Of a stretch of DNA of 64,000 nucleotides, positions 53,209 to 62,547 are shown piece after piece. The number at the start of each line of letters is the position of its first letter. The first letter of the stretch is position 1. Below the pieces are notes generated by a model. That model searched no databases and had not been told where the DNA came from. It worked only from the letters and a program-made list of their open reading frames with translations. Where the stretch lies: positions 1 through 64,000 of the forward strand of contig CALCCE010000291.1 of assembly GCA_937899835.1 (NCBI GenBank), written 5' to 3'. The stretch is from an uncultured Flavobacteriales bacterium. GTDB lineage: Bacteria; Bacteroidota; Bacteroidia; Flavobacteriales_G; Salibacteraceae. The position numbers and the translations under genes were made by a program.

Positions 53209-56200
53209 TTATTTTCGAATTCCCGAAAATAGTCTTTCTCCGAAAGCTAAAGCCTTGCTCAACAGATCAAAATACACTGATACGAACAGCAAAAGGGTCA
53301 TTACCCAGATCACGGAAGCATTAAAATACAGCGTGCTGAACAACTGCCCGAAAAAGGGCTTGGTAGGGGCATAGAAATGCGCCCTGAAGTTGATCGGATT
53401 TCCCACCTCTGGATCGAGGTAAATGGGATCGATTTGTTGCACCAGACGTCCCTCGTATTCAAAAACCGGGTGCTTGGTGAAAGTCTTTTTTAACAGTTCT
53501 TCTAAGTATTCGTTGTAATGATCGTTGTAGAGCGAAAGGTAGTTGGCTTGTTTTTCAGGCGAATCCGTCATCCGGTTGATCATCTCGTCTTTCCGAAGGT
53601 TCACACTGTTAAACAAAATCGTGTAATACGTTTTCAACTCCATCAAAAAATCGCTGGTAGCCTCAATCACGTCAGCATCAATACTTTCTGGTGTGAGTTG
53701 ATCTGCCGCATCAAATTCTACCGAACTCACCCGCTCAAGGGTGATCTTGATTTCGGTGTACAACAGATTGAGATCATGCTCAAAATCGGGCTTTAGTGAG
53801 TCGACGGGTTGGTTAACGTAGGCTTCTACATTAGAAAGCAGGCTTTCTAATTCTGGGATATACACCACCTGTTTGTAATCGCAAAAGCTCTCTTTCTTTT
53901 TTAGCGAGTAGAACAACTGTTCGTAATCGTTGTGTACGAACTGGTGTACCACCAGGGCTTCATAGGCCCAGCGCGAAGGCATAAATTCTGCGATGTAAGG
54001 CACTTGGTTGCCAATACCACCACCGATGCTTCGGTTGAGCTTTTCGAAACTAAACATGGCTCCACCCAAAATCATTTGAGGAATGATAAGCAATGGAATC
54101 AGAATGTATATGGTGACCGCAGAGTTGAAGGAGGCCGAAATGTTGAGCCCCAATACGTTGGCAAAACAGGAAACACTAAACAAAATGAGCCAATAGGGAA
54201 ACAGCATGCCTTCTACGCCCAAAATGAGGTTGCCAATAAGCACGAATGTGAAGGACTGCAATGCCGAGAGGGAGAACAGAATGCCCAGCTTGGAGAACAG
54301 GTAAGACATTCGACTGAGGTTTAGAAATGCCTCCCGTTTCAAAATTTTTCGGTCGCGGTATATTTCTTCAGCACTTACGGTAAGGCCGATGAAAAGGGCC
54401 ACTACAATGCTTATGAAGATGTATGCAGGAATGTTTTCGTTGACCCGAAAGAGGTAGTCGCTCGAATTTGGATTTTCGATGTAGCGAATGATGAAACTGA
54501 GGAAAAAAGCCAGAGCCGGAGCCTCTAATAAATTAATCAGCAAATACTGCCGGTTGCTCAGTTTGGAAAGGATGTCGCGCGAGAAAAACAACCACATTTG
54601 CTTCAGGCGGTTGGGTATGCGCAGCGTAGAAGGAGGCGTTTCCTTCACCGTTTCCACGGTTTCTTCCTCAAAATGCTCGGTGTAAAAGTCGCGCCATTTC
54701 TTCGGAGCCACTTTCCGCTTGTCGGTTAGCTGCCCAAATTCATCCACTACCCGAGCCTCAACAATGTTGAACAATACCTCAGGGTTCACGTTTCCGCAGT
54801 GCGGACATTCCCCTTCCTGGCTGTTCACCTGATTGTCGATGGTTTTGAAATAAATCACCGCTTCTACCGGGTTACCATAATAAATCTGGTACCCTCCTGT
54901 ATCGAGCAACAACACCTTGTCAAACATCTTGTACAAGTCTGACGAAGGTTGGTGAATGACCACAAAAATGAGTTTCCCCTTGAGGGTCAACTCCCGAAGC
55001 AAATCGAGGACGTTTTCAGAATCGCGGGAGGAAAGCCCGGAGGTGGGTTCGTCCAAGAAAAGAATGGAAGGCTCCCGAATGAGTTCCAGACCAATGTTGA
55101 GACGTTTGCGTTGGCCCCCACTAATGGTTTTGTCGAGCGGGTTGCCCACCCGTAAATCTTTGGTAGCCGACAAGCCGAGGTTGTCGATTACCTTTATCAC
55201 CAGCCCGTCAATTTCCTCCTCACTGAGGTCTCTAAAACAAAGCTTGGCGTTGTAATAAACGTTTTGATAAACCGTAAGTTCCTCAATCAGCAGGTCGTCT
55301 TGCGGAACGTAACCGATTACCCCTTTCAGCTGATCGTTTTCCCGGTGCAGGTCAATACCATTAATGGTTACCGATCCATTGGATGGCTTGTCGATGCCCG
55401 AAAGCACATTCAGCAAAGTAGTTTTGCCTGCCCCACTGGCACCCATGATGCCAATGAGCGAACCCGGGCCTTCTGCGATGGTTACTCCCCGAACCCCCAA
55501 ATTGCCTTTGGCAAAACGGTATTCAATGTCTTTTGCTTCAAACGATAGTCGGGTAGTAGAACTATCCGTCAAATACCGCGAAGCAACATCACTGTAGTAA
55601 ATCGGTTTGTCGAGCGGAGGTTTTACGGTACTCCCGTTGGCAAACAGGTAGATGCGCTGCTTGTTGAGCACAAAACCGTTGAGCTTTACATCATGGCCAC
55701 CGGTGTAGCGCAAGAAGTAGAGGTTCACACTGGGAATCCGCAATACAAGAATATTTCCCGCCAGATGATCTGAAGAAATTACTTTAGGATGGTTCTCGTA
55801 TTTTTCGGGATGCCCGGTAATGAGCAGTACTTCGTTGATGTTGTTTTCCTGTGGCTGATCGAACCGAACGAACGTTTCCAGGAGGTCGTATTCCTCTTTG
55901 GTTACGTTGAAAACATTGGCCGCCGTATCGATGATGGCAATGCGCTGCTCCGAAAAATTGCGGTCGGCATTTACCAGCTCAAACAAGCGCATCAAAACAA
56001 CGACCTTTTGTTGCTTCGTGAGCGTTTTGTTGATCTTCTTGCAAATGCCTAAGATGCGAACCGAATCTTTTACCGAAGTCAGTTTCTTTTCCGGTTCGTC
56101 GGAAGCCGCGTCCGATTTACGCTTGCGCTTTTTCTCTTCCGCAAACTTTTCAAAAAGAGCCAGGTATTCCTCTACCAGGTCTTCGCTGATCTGCTGGCGC

Positions 56201-56304
56201 AGAAAAACCCGGACATATTCCCGCTTTGCATCCGTTACACCATCATCCTGTTTGGAAATGATGGCAAACAGCTGCATCAGGGCTTTAAGGATTTCTTCAC
56301 TCAT
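53209..56304 (-). CDS. ABCG-like half-transporter with N-terminal TerB-like and FHA-like regions
   Basis: 1031 residues. N-terminal helical TerB-like region ~1-150 split by a charged linker (KKRKRKSDAASDEPEKK), then an FHA-like beta domain ~175-245 (LAGNILVLRIPSVNLYFL, VKLNGFVLNKQRIYLF). ABC ATPase ~253-480: Walker A GASGAGKT (288-295), signature SGGQ (395-398), Walker B ILFLDEP (414-420), H-loop in VVIHQPSSD. A CPHCGNVNPE zinc-ribbon-like segment near 503. ABC2-type membrane domain ~570-790 with six helices, a large helical soluble insert ~800-990, and one more hydrophobic segment near the C-terminus. The domain set is unusual. It lies behind the Sia-like genes with its own promoter match and before a lipoprotein and a secreted protein. 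Confidence 0.9.
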   Translation of the reverse strand: MSEEILKALMQLFAIISKQDDGVTDAKREYVRVFLRQQISEDLVEEYLALFEKFAEEKKRKRKSDAASDEPEKKLTSVKDSVRILGICKKINKTLTKQQKVVVLMRLFELVNADRNFSEQRIAIIDTAANVFNVTKEEYDLLETFVRFDQPQENNINEVLLITGHPEKYENHPKVISSDHLAGNILVLRIPSVNLYFLRYTGGHDVKLNGFVLNKQRIYLFANGSTVKPPLDKPIYYSDVASRYLTDSSTTRLSFEAKDIEYRFAKGNLGVRGVTIAEGPGSLIGIMGASGAGKTTLLNVLSGIDKPSNGSVTINGIDLHRENDQLKGVIGYVPQDDLLIEELTVYQNVYYNAKLCFRDLSEEEIDGLVIKVIDNLGLSATKDLRVGNPLDKTISGGQRKRLNIGLELIREPSILFLDEPTSGLSSRDSENVLDLLRELTLKGKLIFVVIHQPSSDLYKMFDKVLLLDTGGYQIYYGNPVEAVIYFKTIDNQVNSQEGECPHCGNVNPEVLFNIVEARVVDEFGQLTDKRKVAPKKWRDFYTEHFEEETVETVKETPPSTLRIPNRLKQMWLFFSRDILSKLSNRQYLLINLLEAPALAFFLSFIIRYIENPNSSDYLFRVNENIPAYIFISIVVALFIGLTVSAEEIYRDRKILKREAFLNLSRMSYLFSKLGILFSLSALQSFTFVLIGNLILGVEGMLFPYWLILFSVSCFANVLGLNISASFNSAVTIYILIPLLIIPQMILGGAMFSFEKLNRSIGGGIGNQVPYIAEFMPSRWAYEALVVHQFVHNDYEQLFYSLKKKESFCDYKQVVYIPELESLLSNVEAYVNQPVDSLKPDFEHDLNLLYTEIKITLERVSSVEFDAADQLTPESIDADVIEATSDFLMELKTYYTILFNSVNLRKDEMINRMTDSPEKQANYLSLYNDHYNEYLEELLKKTFTKHPVFEYEGRLVQQIDPIYLDPEVGNPINFRAHFYAPTKPFFGQLFSTLYFNASVIWVMTLLLFVSVYFDLLSKALAFGERLFSGIRK

Positions 56305-56340
56305 TTTTTGCGGATCGGTGTATCAGCCAATTAAGTCGGC

Positions 56341-56348
56341 CAAATATA
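56341..56348 (-). promoter_or_regulatory. Candidate -7 box for the ABC-transporter operon
   Basis: TATATTTG on the minus strand matches TAnnTTTG, 36 bases before the ATG at 56304. Supports a separate transcript start downstream of the SiaC-like gene. Confidence 0.45.
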
Positions 56349-56444
56349 TGCAAAGCACCATAGTGCAGGTATGCATAAAACACCGGTAGTATAGTATGAA
56401 TTACAGGAATAGAGTAAGCGCTACTTTTTTGCATTCGAAGGCTC

Positions 56445-56471
56445 GACCGTGCCTTTTGTACAGGCGCGGTC
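56445..56471. repeat. 9-bp inverted repeat in the SiaC-ABC spacer
   Basis: GACCGTGCC / GGCGCGGTC, nine pairs including one G-T, with a 9-base loop. No T run on either side, so not a classical terminator. It lies between the SiaC-like stop and the promoter match of the ABC gene; it may stabilise the 3' end of the sia-like mRNA or act as an operator. Confidence 0.4.
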
Positions 56472-56509
56472 AAACCCTGTTCAGCATTTCAATATTCAGG
56501 TAAACCGAA

Positions 56510-56887
56510 TTAGTAAGGCATCATTTCAAACGGGATGTCAACAATGTCGGCGTATTCTTCTCCCGCCTCTTCCATGTCTTCATCGTCTTCCTGATAGTGC
56601 CAGTTGATGGTCACCGCAGAATTGCCTTCTTCGGAGATTTCTTCCAGTTTCATCAAAATGTCGAGAATACATTTAGAAGAAGCGGTGTTGAAGTAGGTAA
56701 GTTTAAAATCCACCACGGTGGTCTCATTCGGATTTAAGGAATAAGAGTCGAACCAATCCAAAATCGGATTGTAGAAGGTGGAAACATCTTCGGGGAGGGA
56801 TTTCCCTGAAAAGTCAAATGTGTTGGAGCTGGCGTCAAGCGTAACCGCTGGAGTTTCGTCCGTAGCCTCAATCGAAATAATTTCCAT
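56510..56887 (-). CDS. SiaC-family regulatory phosphoprotein (DUF1987)
   Basis: 125 residues. The SiaC signature KLTYFNTASSKCILDIL places Thr T68 exactly where P. aeruginosa SiaC is phosphorylated by SiaB. Acidic C-terminal region (EEISEEGNSA, EDDEDMEEAGEEYAD). In the known system unphosphorylated SiaC binds and activates the diguanylate cyclase SiaD; no such enzyme is in this window. Eleven bases separate it from the SiaB-type gene. Confidence 0.92.
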   Translation of the reverse strand: MEIISIEATDETPAVTLDASSNTFDFSGKSLPEDVSTFYNPILDWFDSYSLNPNETTVVDFKLTYFNTASSKCILDILMKLEEISEEGNSAVTINWHYQEDDEDMEEAGEEYADIVDIPFEMMPY

Positions 56888-56898
56888 TGTGCTGGGGT

Positions 56899-57480
56899 TT
56901 AGGATTTGGAGATTTTGGTTTTGAGGATAAAAAATGAAGATACGTCATTCACCGGTTCAAAGTGGTAAATGAGTTTATTGCCAGTCTTTTTGGCAATGTC
57001 GATGAAACCGAGCCCGGCTCCACCTTTGTCCGAAAGGCGGCTTTGTTTGATTTGTTCCTTGTAGAGCTTCTTCAATTCGTCTCTATCGAGGTGATTTACT
57101 CTTTCTAAGAGATGGGTGAGCCCTTCGATGCGTTCGTTGGATACAATGTTGCCCGTAGTTACGATGTATGCATTTTCGTTGTAGCCTACCACAAAAATAC
57201 CTGATCCTGGGATGTCGGGTTCGCCGGTAACCGGATCGTCGGCATGTTTGCAGATGTTTTGAAGGCATTCTACCATCACGTGGTAAACCCGTCGTTTGGT
57301 GGTGAGGCTTTCATTGGTTTCGTCGAGGTTTTTCTCCGCAAGCGAAACAAATGCTTTCGTAATGGATTGGTTGACCTCTCCGTTGTATACCAACTGCAAT
57401 TTCTGTTGCTCCATGGTCTCGTGGAACTTGTAGATAAACTGCATGTAGTTGGTACCAACCTTGATTTCTGTAGCTGACAT
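56899..57480 (-). CDS. SiaB-family protein kinase (DUF6272)
   Basis: 193 residues. GHKL-type ATPase features: N box-like ECLQNICKHADDP, and a glycine-rich GGAGLGFIDIAKKTGNKL near the C-terminus. Expected to phosphorylate the downstream SiaC-like protein at T68, opposing the PP2C phosphatase encoded just upstream. It starts 46 bases after the phosphatase stop. Confidence 0.9.
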   Translation of the reverse strand: MSATEIKVGTNYMQFIYKFHETMEQQKLQLVYNGEVNQSITKAFVSLAEKNLDETNESLTTKRRVYHVMVECLQNICKHADDPVTGEPDIPGSGIFVVGYNENAYIVTTGNIVSNERIEGLTHLLERVNHLDRDELKKLYKEQIKQSRLSDKGGAGLGFIDIAKKTGNKLIYHFEPVNDVSSFFILKTKISKS

Positions 57481-57526
57481 AGATTGATTTATTGGTCTGA
57501 ATAGAGGAGGTTTTATCTATTGATAG

Positions 57527-60148
57527 TTAAAATCGGATACCGATCATAAGTACGTCATCGAGTTGTTTTACATCGCCTTTCCAATCTTTAAACTCTTGTG
57601 CAAAAAGATCGTGCATGGCGCCCATAGGCATATCTTGGTGCTCTAAAAGCTTTTCACGAATCCGTTTTGGACCGTATTTCATCTTTTCGGGCCCACCGAA
57701 TTGATCGGGTAAACCATCGGAAAAGAAATAAATGCCATCGCCTTCTTGGTAAGTGAAAAGGTGGTTGGTAAAATTGCTACGTTTTTTATACTGAGTTCCA
57801 CCAATCGGGAATCGGTCGCCTTTGTATTGAATCAACTCACCACCAGTGATGTGGTAAAGCGGGCGGTGGGCTCCTGAAAAGCTCACTTCGCGCGTTTTTT
57901 TGTTGACCCGTACAATCGCTACGTCCATACCATCGGCCGTTTTCACGTTGTCTTCATGGTCTTGCTTCAGGGTTTTTACTACTCCCTGGTGCATGAGGTC
58001 GAGCGTTTCGCCCGCATTGTAGACCCGATCGTGGCCCAAGATTTCATTGAGCACCGAAAACCCAATCAGAGAAAGCATTGCACCGGGAACCCCGTGGCCA
58101 GTGCAGTCTACTGCGGCCAAATAAAGCAAGTCACCTTTCTCGTAATAATATGGGAAATCACCACTGACCACATCGCGTGGTTCGTAGAAGATAAACGATT
58201 TTGGAAATTCTTTTTGAATGTAATTCGTATCGGGCACAATCGCTTTTTGGAGGCGTTGTGCATAATTGATACTGTCGGTAATCTTCTTGTTGGTTTCCCG
58301 AATCAGTACTTCTTGTTTTTTCCTTTCCGTAATGTCGTGAGCAACTACCAATACGGTTTCCAAATTTTCGTCTGCACCAAATTCCGGAATCGCGGTGGTG
58401 AGCATCACCCGGTCGCCTTTACGACTCGGAAAATCCACTTCTTGTGCAACCAGCTTGCCCGTTTCCTGAGTTTTCTGCAAAATCGATTTCCAGGCATCTA
58501 CGATCTTGGGGTTGAGGTCCATTTGTTCGTAGGTCTTGCCGGTAAACAAGGTTTTGCGCAAGCCAGTGTATTCGTTGATCCTTGGGTTAACGTATAGAAA
58601 TTCTCCCCCGAGGTTAAAGCGCATGATGATATCCTGGCTATTTTCTGATAGCGCCTGCATCTTACCCCGCATGATTTGCTCTTGCTCCGCTTTCCTGCGT
58701 TCAGTGATGTCGCGAGAGTTGAGCACTACTCCATTAATGGCAGGATCACTCAACAGGTTTCGGGCACTGGCCTCTAACCAAAGGCGATCGCCAGTTTTAG
58801 TTTGATAGGAATACTGAATGGTTGGAATTTGAGTAGGATGATCCAATACATCAGCAAACATCTTTCTCAACCTCGACTGGCCCTTTTCATCGGCCTTGTG
58901 AAAATCGTTTTGTCCGACCAGTTCCTCCGGGTCGTAGCCCAAAATGTTTGAAATAGAAGGGCTTTCGTATTTCACCCGCGCATCCTCATCGTAAATGGCA
59001 ATGATTTCAGAAGCATTTTCCAGGAGGGCGTGTTGGCGCAGTTGGCTGTTGCGCACCTCCATAATCTGTTCTTCCAGCCGGTTGTTGCTCTGCTCGATCT
59101 CTTCCTGCTTGGCTTGCATTTCCACCGCATTTTGCTCCAACAGTGATTGCTGATCCTGCAGCTCCCGGGTCATCGTCTGCGATTCTTCCAGCAGCGTGGC
59201 AGTTCGTTCGGTGGTTTTCAAATTGTAAATAGTACGCGCAATGATGGTGGCCAGTTCTTCTACAAACTCTATTTCAAGATCGGTAAAGGCATCAAAACCA
59301 GCTAACTCGATGGCGCCTTGAAGCATTTCTTCCGAAACCAGAGGCACAATCAAAATTGCTCCTGGTTTTCGGTCACCCAGCAGGCCAGATGTAATACTTA
59401 CATAGCTTTCTGGCACTTCGGTTCGGTGAATGGTATTTTGCTCGATGGCCGCTTCTCCCACCAAGCCGTGTCCTAAGCGGAAAGATCCATTGAGGTATTT
59501 TTTACGATTGTAGGCATAGCTGGCTTTCATTTGCAGCCATGTGACACCCTGGTCGTCATCTTCTGTGAGGTAGATCGCACCTTGCACTGCTTTCACATAA
59601 TCCACCAATTGAATAATCACCAATTCGGCCAATTGGTCCACATTACTTTGCTCACGTAGCAATGTGGCTATCTGGTCACGACCTACCGCAATCCAGCTTT
59701 TGTTAGAATCTTGTTGCTTGTTGTAGAGCAGCTTTTCGCGCATGTCTAAAAGTGCCAATCCAAGACTATCGTTGCGATCGCTGGTTTGGTATTGTGCATC
59801 GAAATCTCCGTTTCCAATTTTTTCGGCAAATAGGGCCAGTTTTGAAACGTTTTCCGATTGGTGTTTCACCAAGGCTTCCATGTGGCGCTGATGCATGCGC
59901 ATTTGCATCGATACAAGGTAGGCAACAGAACCAAAAAGTAACGGTGCAAGGTCGATGAGGTAATGGATGGGTGCTTCGGTATGGATATATTTTACATTGG
60001 TGAAGGAGAAGGGGAAAAAGGTGAGCTCCTTCATGTAAAAGTCAATGCCCCAGGCAATGAGCACAAAAACAATCCCTGCAACAAGGCCCCAAAGGCCCAT
60101 TTTGTTGCTATTGGTCAGTACAGTATCAGTTTTCGCTTTTTCGTTCAT
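57527..60148 (-). CDS. Membrane GAF/PAS/PP2C (SpoIIE) phosphatase, SiaA-like
   Basis: 873 residues. Two membrane helices (~17-38, ~64-82), a HAMP-like linker (~88-140), a GAF domain ~160-315, a long coiled coil ~315-375, two PAS domains (~375-490 and ~500-615; ITERRKAEQEQ and ITERKKQEVLI linkers), and a SpoIIE-type PP2C domain ~621-873. Metal-binding Asp residues are in place: D664 (VSGDF), D681 (AAVDCTGHGVPGAM), D811 (FFSDGLPDQ), D865 (LDDVLMIGI). Predicted to dephosphorylate the SiaC-like protein in response to a sensed signal. More domains than SiaA of P. aeruginosa, so probably other input signals. Overlaps the GAF gene by four bases. Confidence 0.93.
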   Translation of the reverse strand: MNEKAKTDTVLTNSNKMGLWGLVAGIVFVLIAWGIDFYMKELTFFPFSFTNVKYIHTEAPIHYLIDLAPLLFGSVAYLVSMQMRMHQRHMEALVKHQSENVSKLALFAEKIGNGDFDAQYQTSDRNDSLGLALLDMREKLLYNKQQDSNKSWIAVGRDQIATLLREQSNVDQLAELVIIQLVDYVKAVQGAIYLTEDDDQGVTWLQMKASYAYNRKKYLNGSFRLGHGLVGEAAIEQNTIHRTEVPESYVSITSGLLGDRKPGAILIVPLVSEEMLQGAIELAGFDAFTDLEIEFVEELATIIARTIYNLKTTERTATLLEESQTMTRELQDQQSLLEQNAVEMQAKQEEIEQSNNRLEEQIMEVRNSQLRQHALLENASEIIAIYDEDARVKYESPSISNILGYDPEELVGQNDFHKADEKGQSRLRKMFADVLDHPTQIPTIQYSYQTKTGDRLWLEASARNLLSDPAINGVVLNSRDITERRKAEQEQIMRGKMQALSENSQDIIMRFNLGGEFLYVNPRINEYTGLRKTLFTGKTYEQMDLNPKIVDAWKSILQKTQETGKLVAQEVDFPSRKGDRVMLTTAIPEFGADENLETVLVVAHDITERKKQEVLIRETNKKITDSINYAQRLQKAIVPDTNYIQKEFPKSFIFYEPRDVVSGDFPYYYEKGDLLYLAAVDCTGHGVPGAMLSLIGFSVLNEILGHDRVYNAGETLDLMHQGVVKTLKQDHEDNVKTADGMDVAIVRVNKKTREVSFSGAHRPLYHITGGELIQYKGDRFPIGGTQYKKRSNFTNHLFTYQEGDGIYFFSDGLPDQFGGPEKMKYGPKRIREKLLEHQDMPMGAMHDLFAQEFKDWKGDVKQLDDVLMIGIRF

Positions 60149-61044
60149 GGTGCGGTGGTCGGGTTAGGCTCGCTCACCGGCGAAGCAATTGAAAAACGAT
60201 CTTTAACTTCTGGGTAAAGGCTTTTGCCTATGTGATCGGCCACCGTTTGCAGGGCCTCTAACTCAAAAGTGTTGAGCTCACCAAAAAGCGCCAACTCAAT
60301 CACACCACATACTTCCTGTTGATGAACGATTGGTTGAAAGACCAGGAAGTTGGGAACGGCTGATCCAAGCCCAGAAAAGATTTGAAGGTAATTTTCAGGT
60401 ATTTCTTCCAGCACAAGGCGTACTTGTTTGCGGGCTGTTTCACCTACAAAACCACTCCCATAGCTCACCTCCTGAGTTTGTCCATCTTCTACGATGTAGG
60501 CATAGGTGGCAGCAAGTGCCAATTGTTCTTTTTGGCTACGCAGGTAAAAAATTCCCTGTCCGGCATTGAAACCGTTTGCCAACTCCCGTAGCCAGCTTTC
60601 CGACCGCAAGGTCATGGTATTACCTTTGGGTTGAAACTGAAGCAACTTCTCCTTTTTTTGAGTGGCCTGCGCCTGTTGTTCTTTTTGTAACTTCTTTAAC
60701 CTTTCCTGCTCTTTGCGTTCTTGCTCAGTGGCTTCCTGATTGGCATCTTCAGCCGCTTTTTCAATTTTTTTGATGTCCGCTTCAGCCAGCTCTACAACGG
60801 GTACCTTAGCAAAATTGCGGAGGGTCATGGCAGCCAGCGCCAGGAAGAGCGCAGCCAAACAACCCGCCACCATCCAGGTAATGCCTTGGAGTTGATCGGA
60901 GAGCTTAGCATCCTGTGTGACGTATTCGTCGAAGTTGCTGGCGAGGTACTGGTTAAATCCAGCGAGGTTGCTGAATACCAACCACGCCAAAACCACCGTC
61001 AGCAACAGGAAAAAGACAGACAACCCGGTGTAAAACTGTTTCAT
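60145..61044 (-). CDS. Membrane GAF-domain protein with coiled coil
   Basis: 299 residues. Two membrane helices (~7-27, ~55-75), then a strongly charged coiled coil ~88-135 rich in Glu, Gln and Lys (KKIEKAAEDANQEATEQERK), and a GAF domain ~150-285. No kinase or phosphatase part. It overlaps the CheB gene before it and the PP2C gene after it by four bases each, so all three are translationally coupled. Likely a sensor or scaffold that pairs with the phosphatase, whose own N-terminus has the same two-helix/GAF layout (inference). Confidence 0.82.
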   Translation of the reverse strand: MKQFYTGLSVFFLLLTVVLAWLVFSNLAGFNQYLASNFDEYVTQDAKLSDQLQGITWMVAGCLAALFLALAAMTLRNFAKVPVVELAEADIKKIEKAAEDANQEATEQERKEQERLKKLQKEQQAQATQKKEKLLQFQPKGNTMTLRSESWLRELANGFNAGQGIFYLRSQKEQLALAATYAYIVEDGQTQEVSYGSGFVGETARKQVRLVLEEIPENYLQIFSGLGSAVPNFLVFQPIVHQQEVCGVIELALFGELNTFELEALQTVADHIGKSLYPEVKDRFSIASPVSEPNPTTAP

Positions 61045-61619
61045 CGGTTGATCAGGTTCAGAAAATCAATGATTTTTTGGGAGGAATAAATGTGATTGGG
61101 CTTATGCGACTCAATGGCTGCAGTAGGCATGGTAGCCACCTTGCTTTCCATAGGATCTTGCACTAAGGTGGTGCCGCCGTAAGCTTTTACTTTTCGAATG
61201 CCGTGCGCCCCATCTTTATTAGCTCCCGATAAAATGACCCCAAGTAATTTCTGCTTGTAAGCAAAACCACAAGATTCAAAGGTGATGTCAATCGAGGGAC
61301 GCGAATAAGAAACCATCTCCTCCGTCGACAAGGAGAAGTGATTGCCCAATTCTATAGACAGGTGGTAGTTGGCCGGAGCTAAATAAGCAAATCCGGGTTT
61401 AATAGTTTGTTTGTCAAAAGGTTCCACCACCTTGATGTTCGATTTTATAGACAATGCTTCTACGAATCCACTTCGAACATGTTTCAACCGATGAAGGCAC
61501 AAAATCAAGGGGATACGGTAGGGCGTTTTTAGTGACGATAAAACCTTGGTTATCACAGGGAAACTGCCTGCAGAGCCACCAATAACTATAGCTTTATATG
61601 GAGTAGGTCGGGAAATCAT
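61041..61619 (-). CDS. CheB-type methylesterase domain protein without receiver
   Basis: 192 residues, only the catalytic domain. Catalytic triad: S16 (GGSAGSF), H43 (LCLHRLKH), D136 (SGANKDGAHG). It lacks the N-terminal receiver domain that controls enteric CheB. CheB removes methyl esters from glutamates of chemoreceptors, but no receptor gene is visible. One base separates it from the upstream CheR; it overlaps the GAF gene by four bases. Confidence 0.93.
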   Translation of the reverse strand: MISRPTPYKAIVIGGSAGSFPVITKVLSSLKTPYRIPLILCLHRLKHVRSGFVEALSIKSNIKVVEPFDKQTIKPGFAYLAPANYHLSIELGNHFSLSTEEMVSYSRPSIDITFESCGFAYKQKLLGVILSGANKDGAHGIRKVKAYGGTTLVQDPMESKVATMPTAAIESHKPNHIYSSQKIIDFLNLINR

Positions 61620-61620
61620 G

Positions 61621-62487
61621 CTATACCCTTGCCTGGTAAATTTTGTTGTCGTTAGAAATGGTCTTGAACTTGTGCGATACCGAACACCAAATGAGTGATT
61701 CTTTTGAACCCACGGCTAAAAAACCATATTTGAAAAGGCTGGAATAAAACAGCTTGCTCACCTGGTCTTGCAACACTTTGTCGAAATAGATCATTACGTT
61801 GCGGCACAGTACCAGATCGAACTTTGAGAAAACTTCCCCGCCCACCAGGTTGAAATGCCTAAACTTGACATTGGCCAACAACTCAGGGTTCATTCGAATG
61901 CTGCCGTTCTCAATTTTGTAATAATCTGATAGTTCTTTTTTACCTCCGAAGATGCGGTAGTTATTGTCGTACAATTTGAATAACCGTTCGGGGTAATGGC
62001 CACGGGCTGCAGTTTTGATTACTGTTTCGTTGATGTCGGTAGCCGTAATCTTTACCCGGTCCAATAACCCGGCTTCTGCTAATGTAATGGCCATGGAGTA
62101 AACCTCTTCGCCTGTGGAGCAGCCGGCATGCCAGATGTGAATATTGCGATGTTGCGCCAGGCTGGGCAATACCGAGTCGCGGATTTCTTGCCAGAATTCC
62201 GGGTCGCGAAAGAGCTCGGTGGTATTCACCGTCACTTCCTCAATAAATTCAGCGGTAAACTGTGCATCCGTCCGAAGGCGGTTTACCAATTCCTGAACAC
62301 TCTTGAAAGGGTAAATTTCCAAAACACGGTAGACCCGTCGTTGGAAAGAGGAGGCAGCATAATGACTAAAGTCAAAATCGGCAACCTCTTTAATGATTTT
62401 GATGATATAGTTCAATTCATCAAAGCCGAGCCGGATATCCGGTCGGTTGCGTTGTGTATTCCAAACTCCCTGGTTTTGTTCGGGCAT
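61621..62487 (-). CDS. CheR-type methyltransferase, copy 2
   Basis: 288 residues. CheR N-terminal helical domain ~20-80 and SAM-dependent catalytic domain: ITVNTTE-like EEVTVNTTELFRDPEFW, SAM-binding WHAGCSTGEEVYSMAI, ITATDINETVI, LVLCRNVMIYFDK. No TPR extension. Methylates glutamate side chains in the known systems. Second of two tandem CheR genes, clearly diverged from the other; 60-base gap between them. Confidence 0.93.
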   Translation of the reverse strand: MPEQNQGVWNTQRNRPDIRLGFDELNYIIKIIKEVADFDFSHYAASSFQRRVYRVLEIYPFKSVQELVNRLRTDAQFTAEFIEEVTVNTTELFRDPEFWQEIRDSVLPSLAQHRNIHIWHAGCSTGEEVYSMAITLAEAGLLDRVKITATDINETVIKTAARGHYPERLFKLYDNNYRIFGGKKELSDYYKIENGSIRMNPELLANVKFRHFNLVGGEVFSKFDLVLCRNVMIYFDKVLQDQVSKLFYSSLFKYGFLAVGSKESLIWCSVSHKFKTISNDNKIYQARV

Positions 62488-62547
62488 GTGTGTCTCAGCA
62501 GTTGATTGGGAAATGTTTGGGTGCGGTTGAATTCACAAACCTGATAA

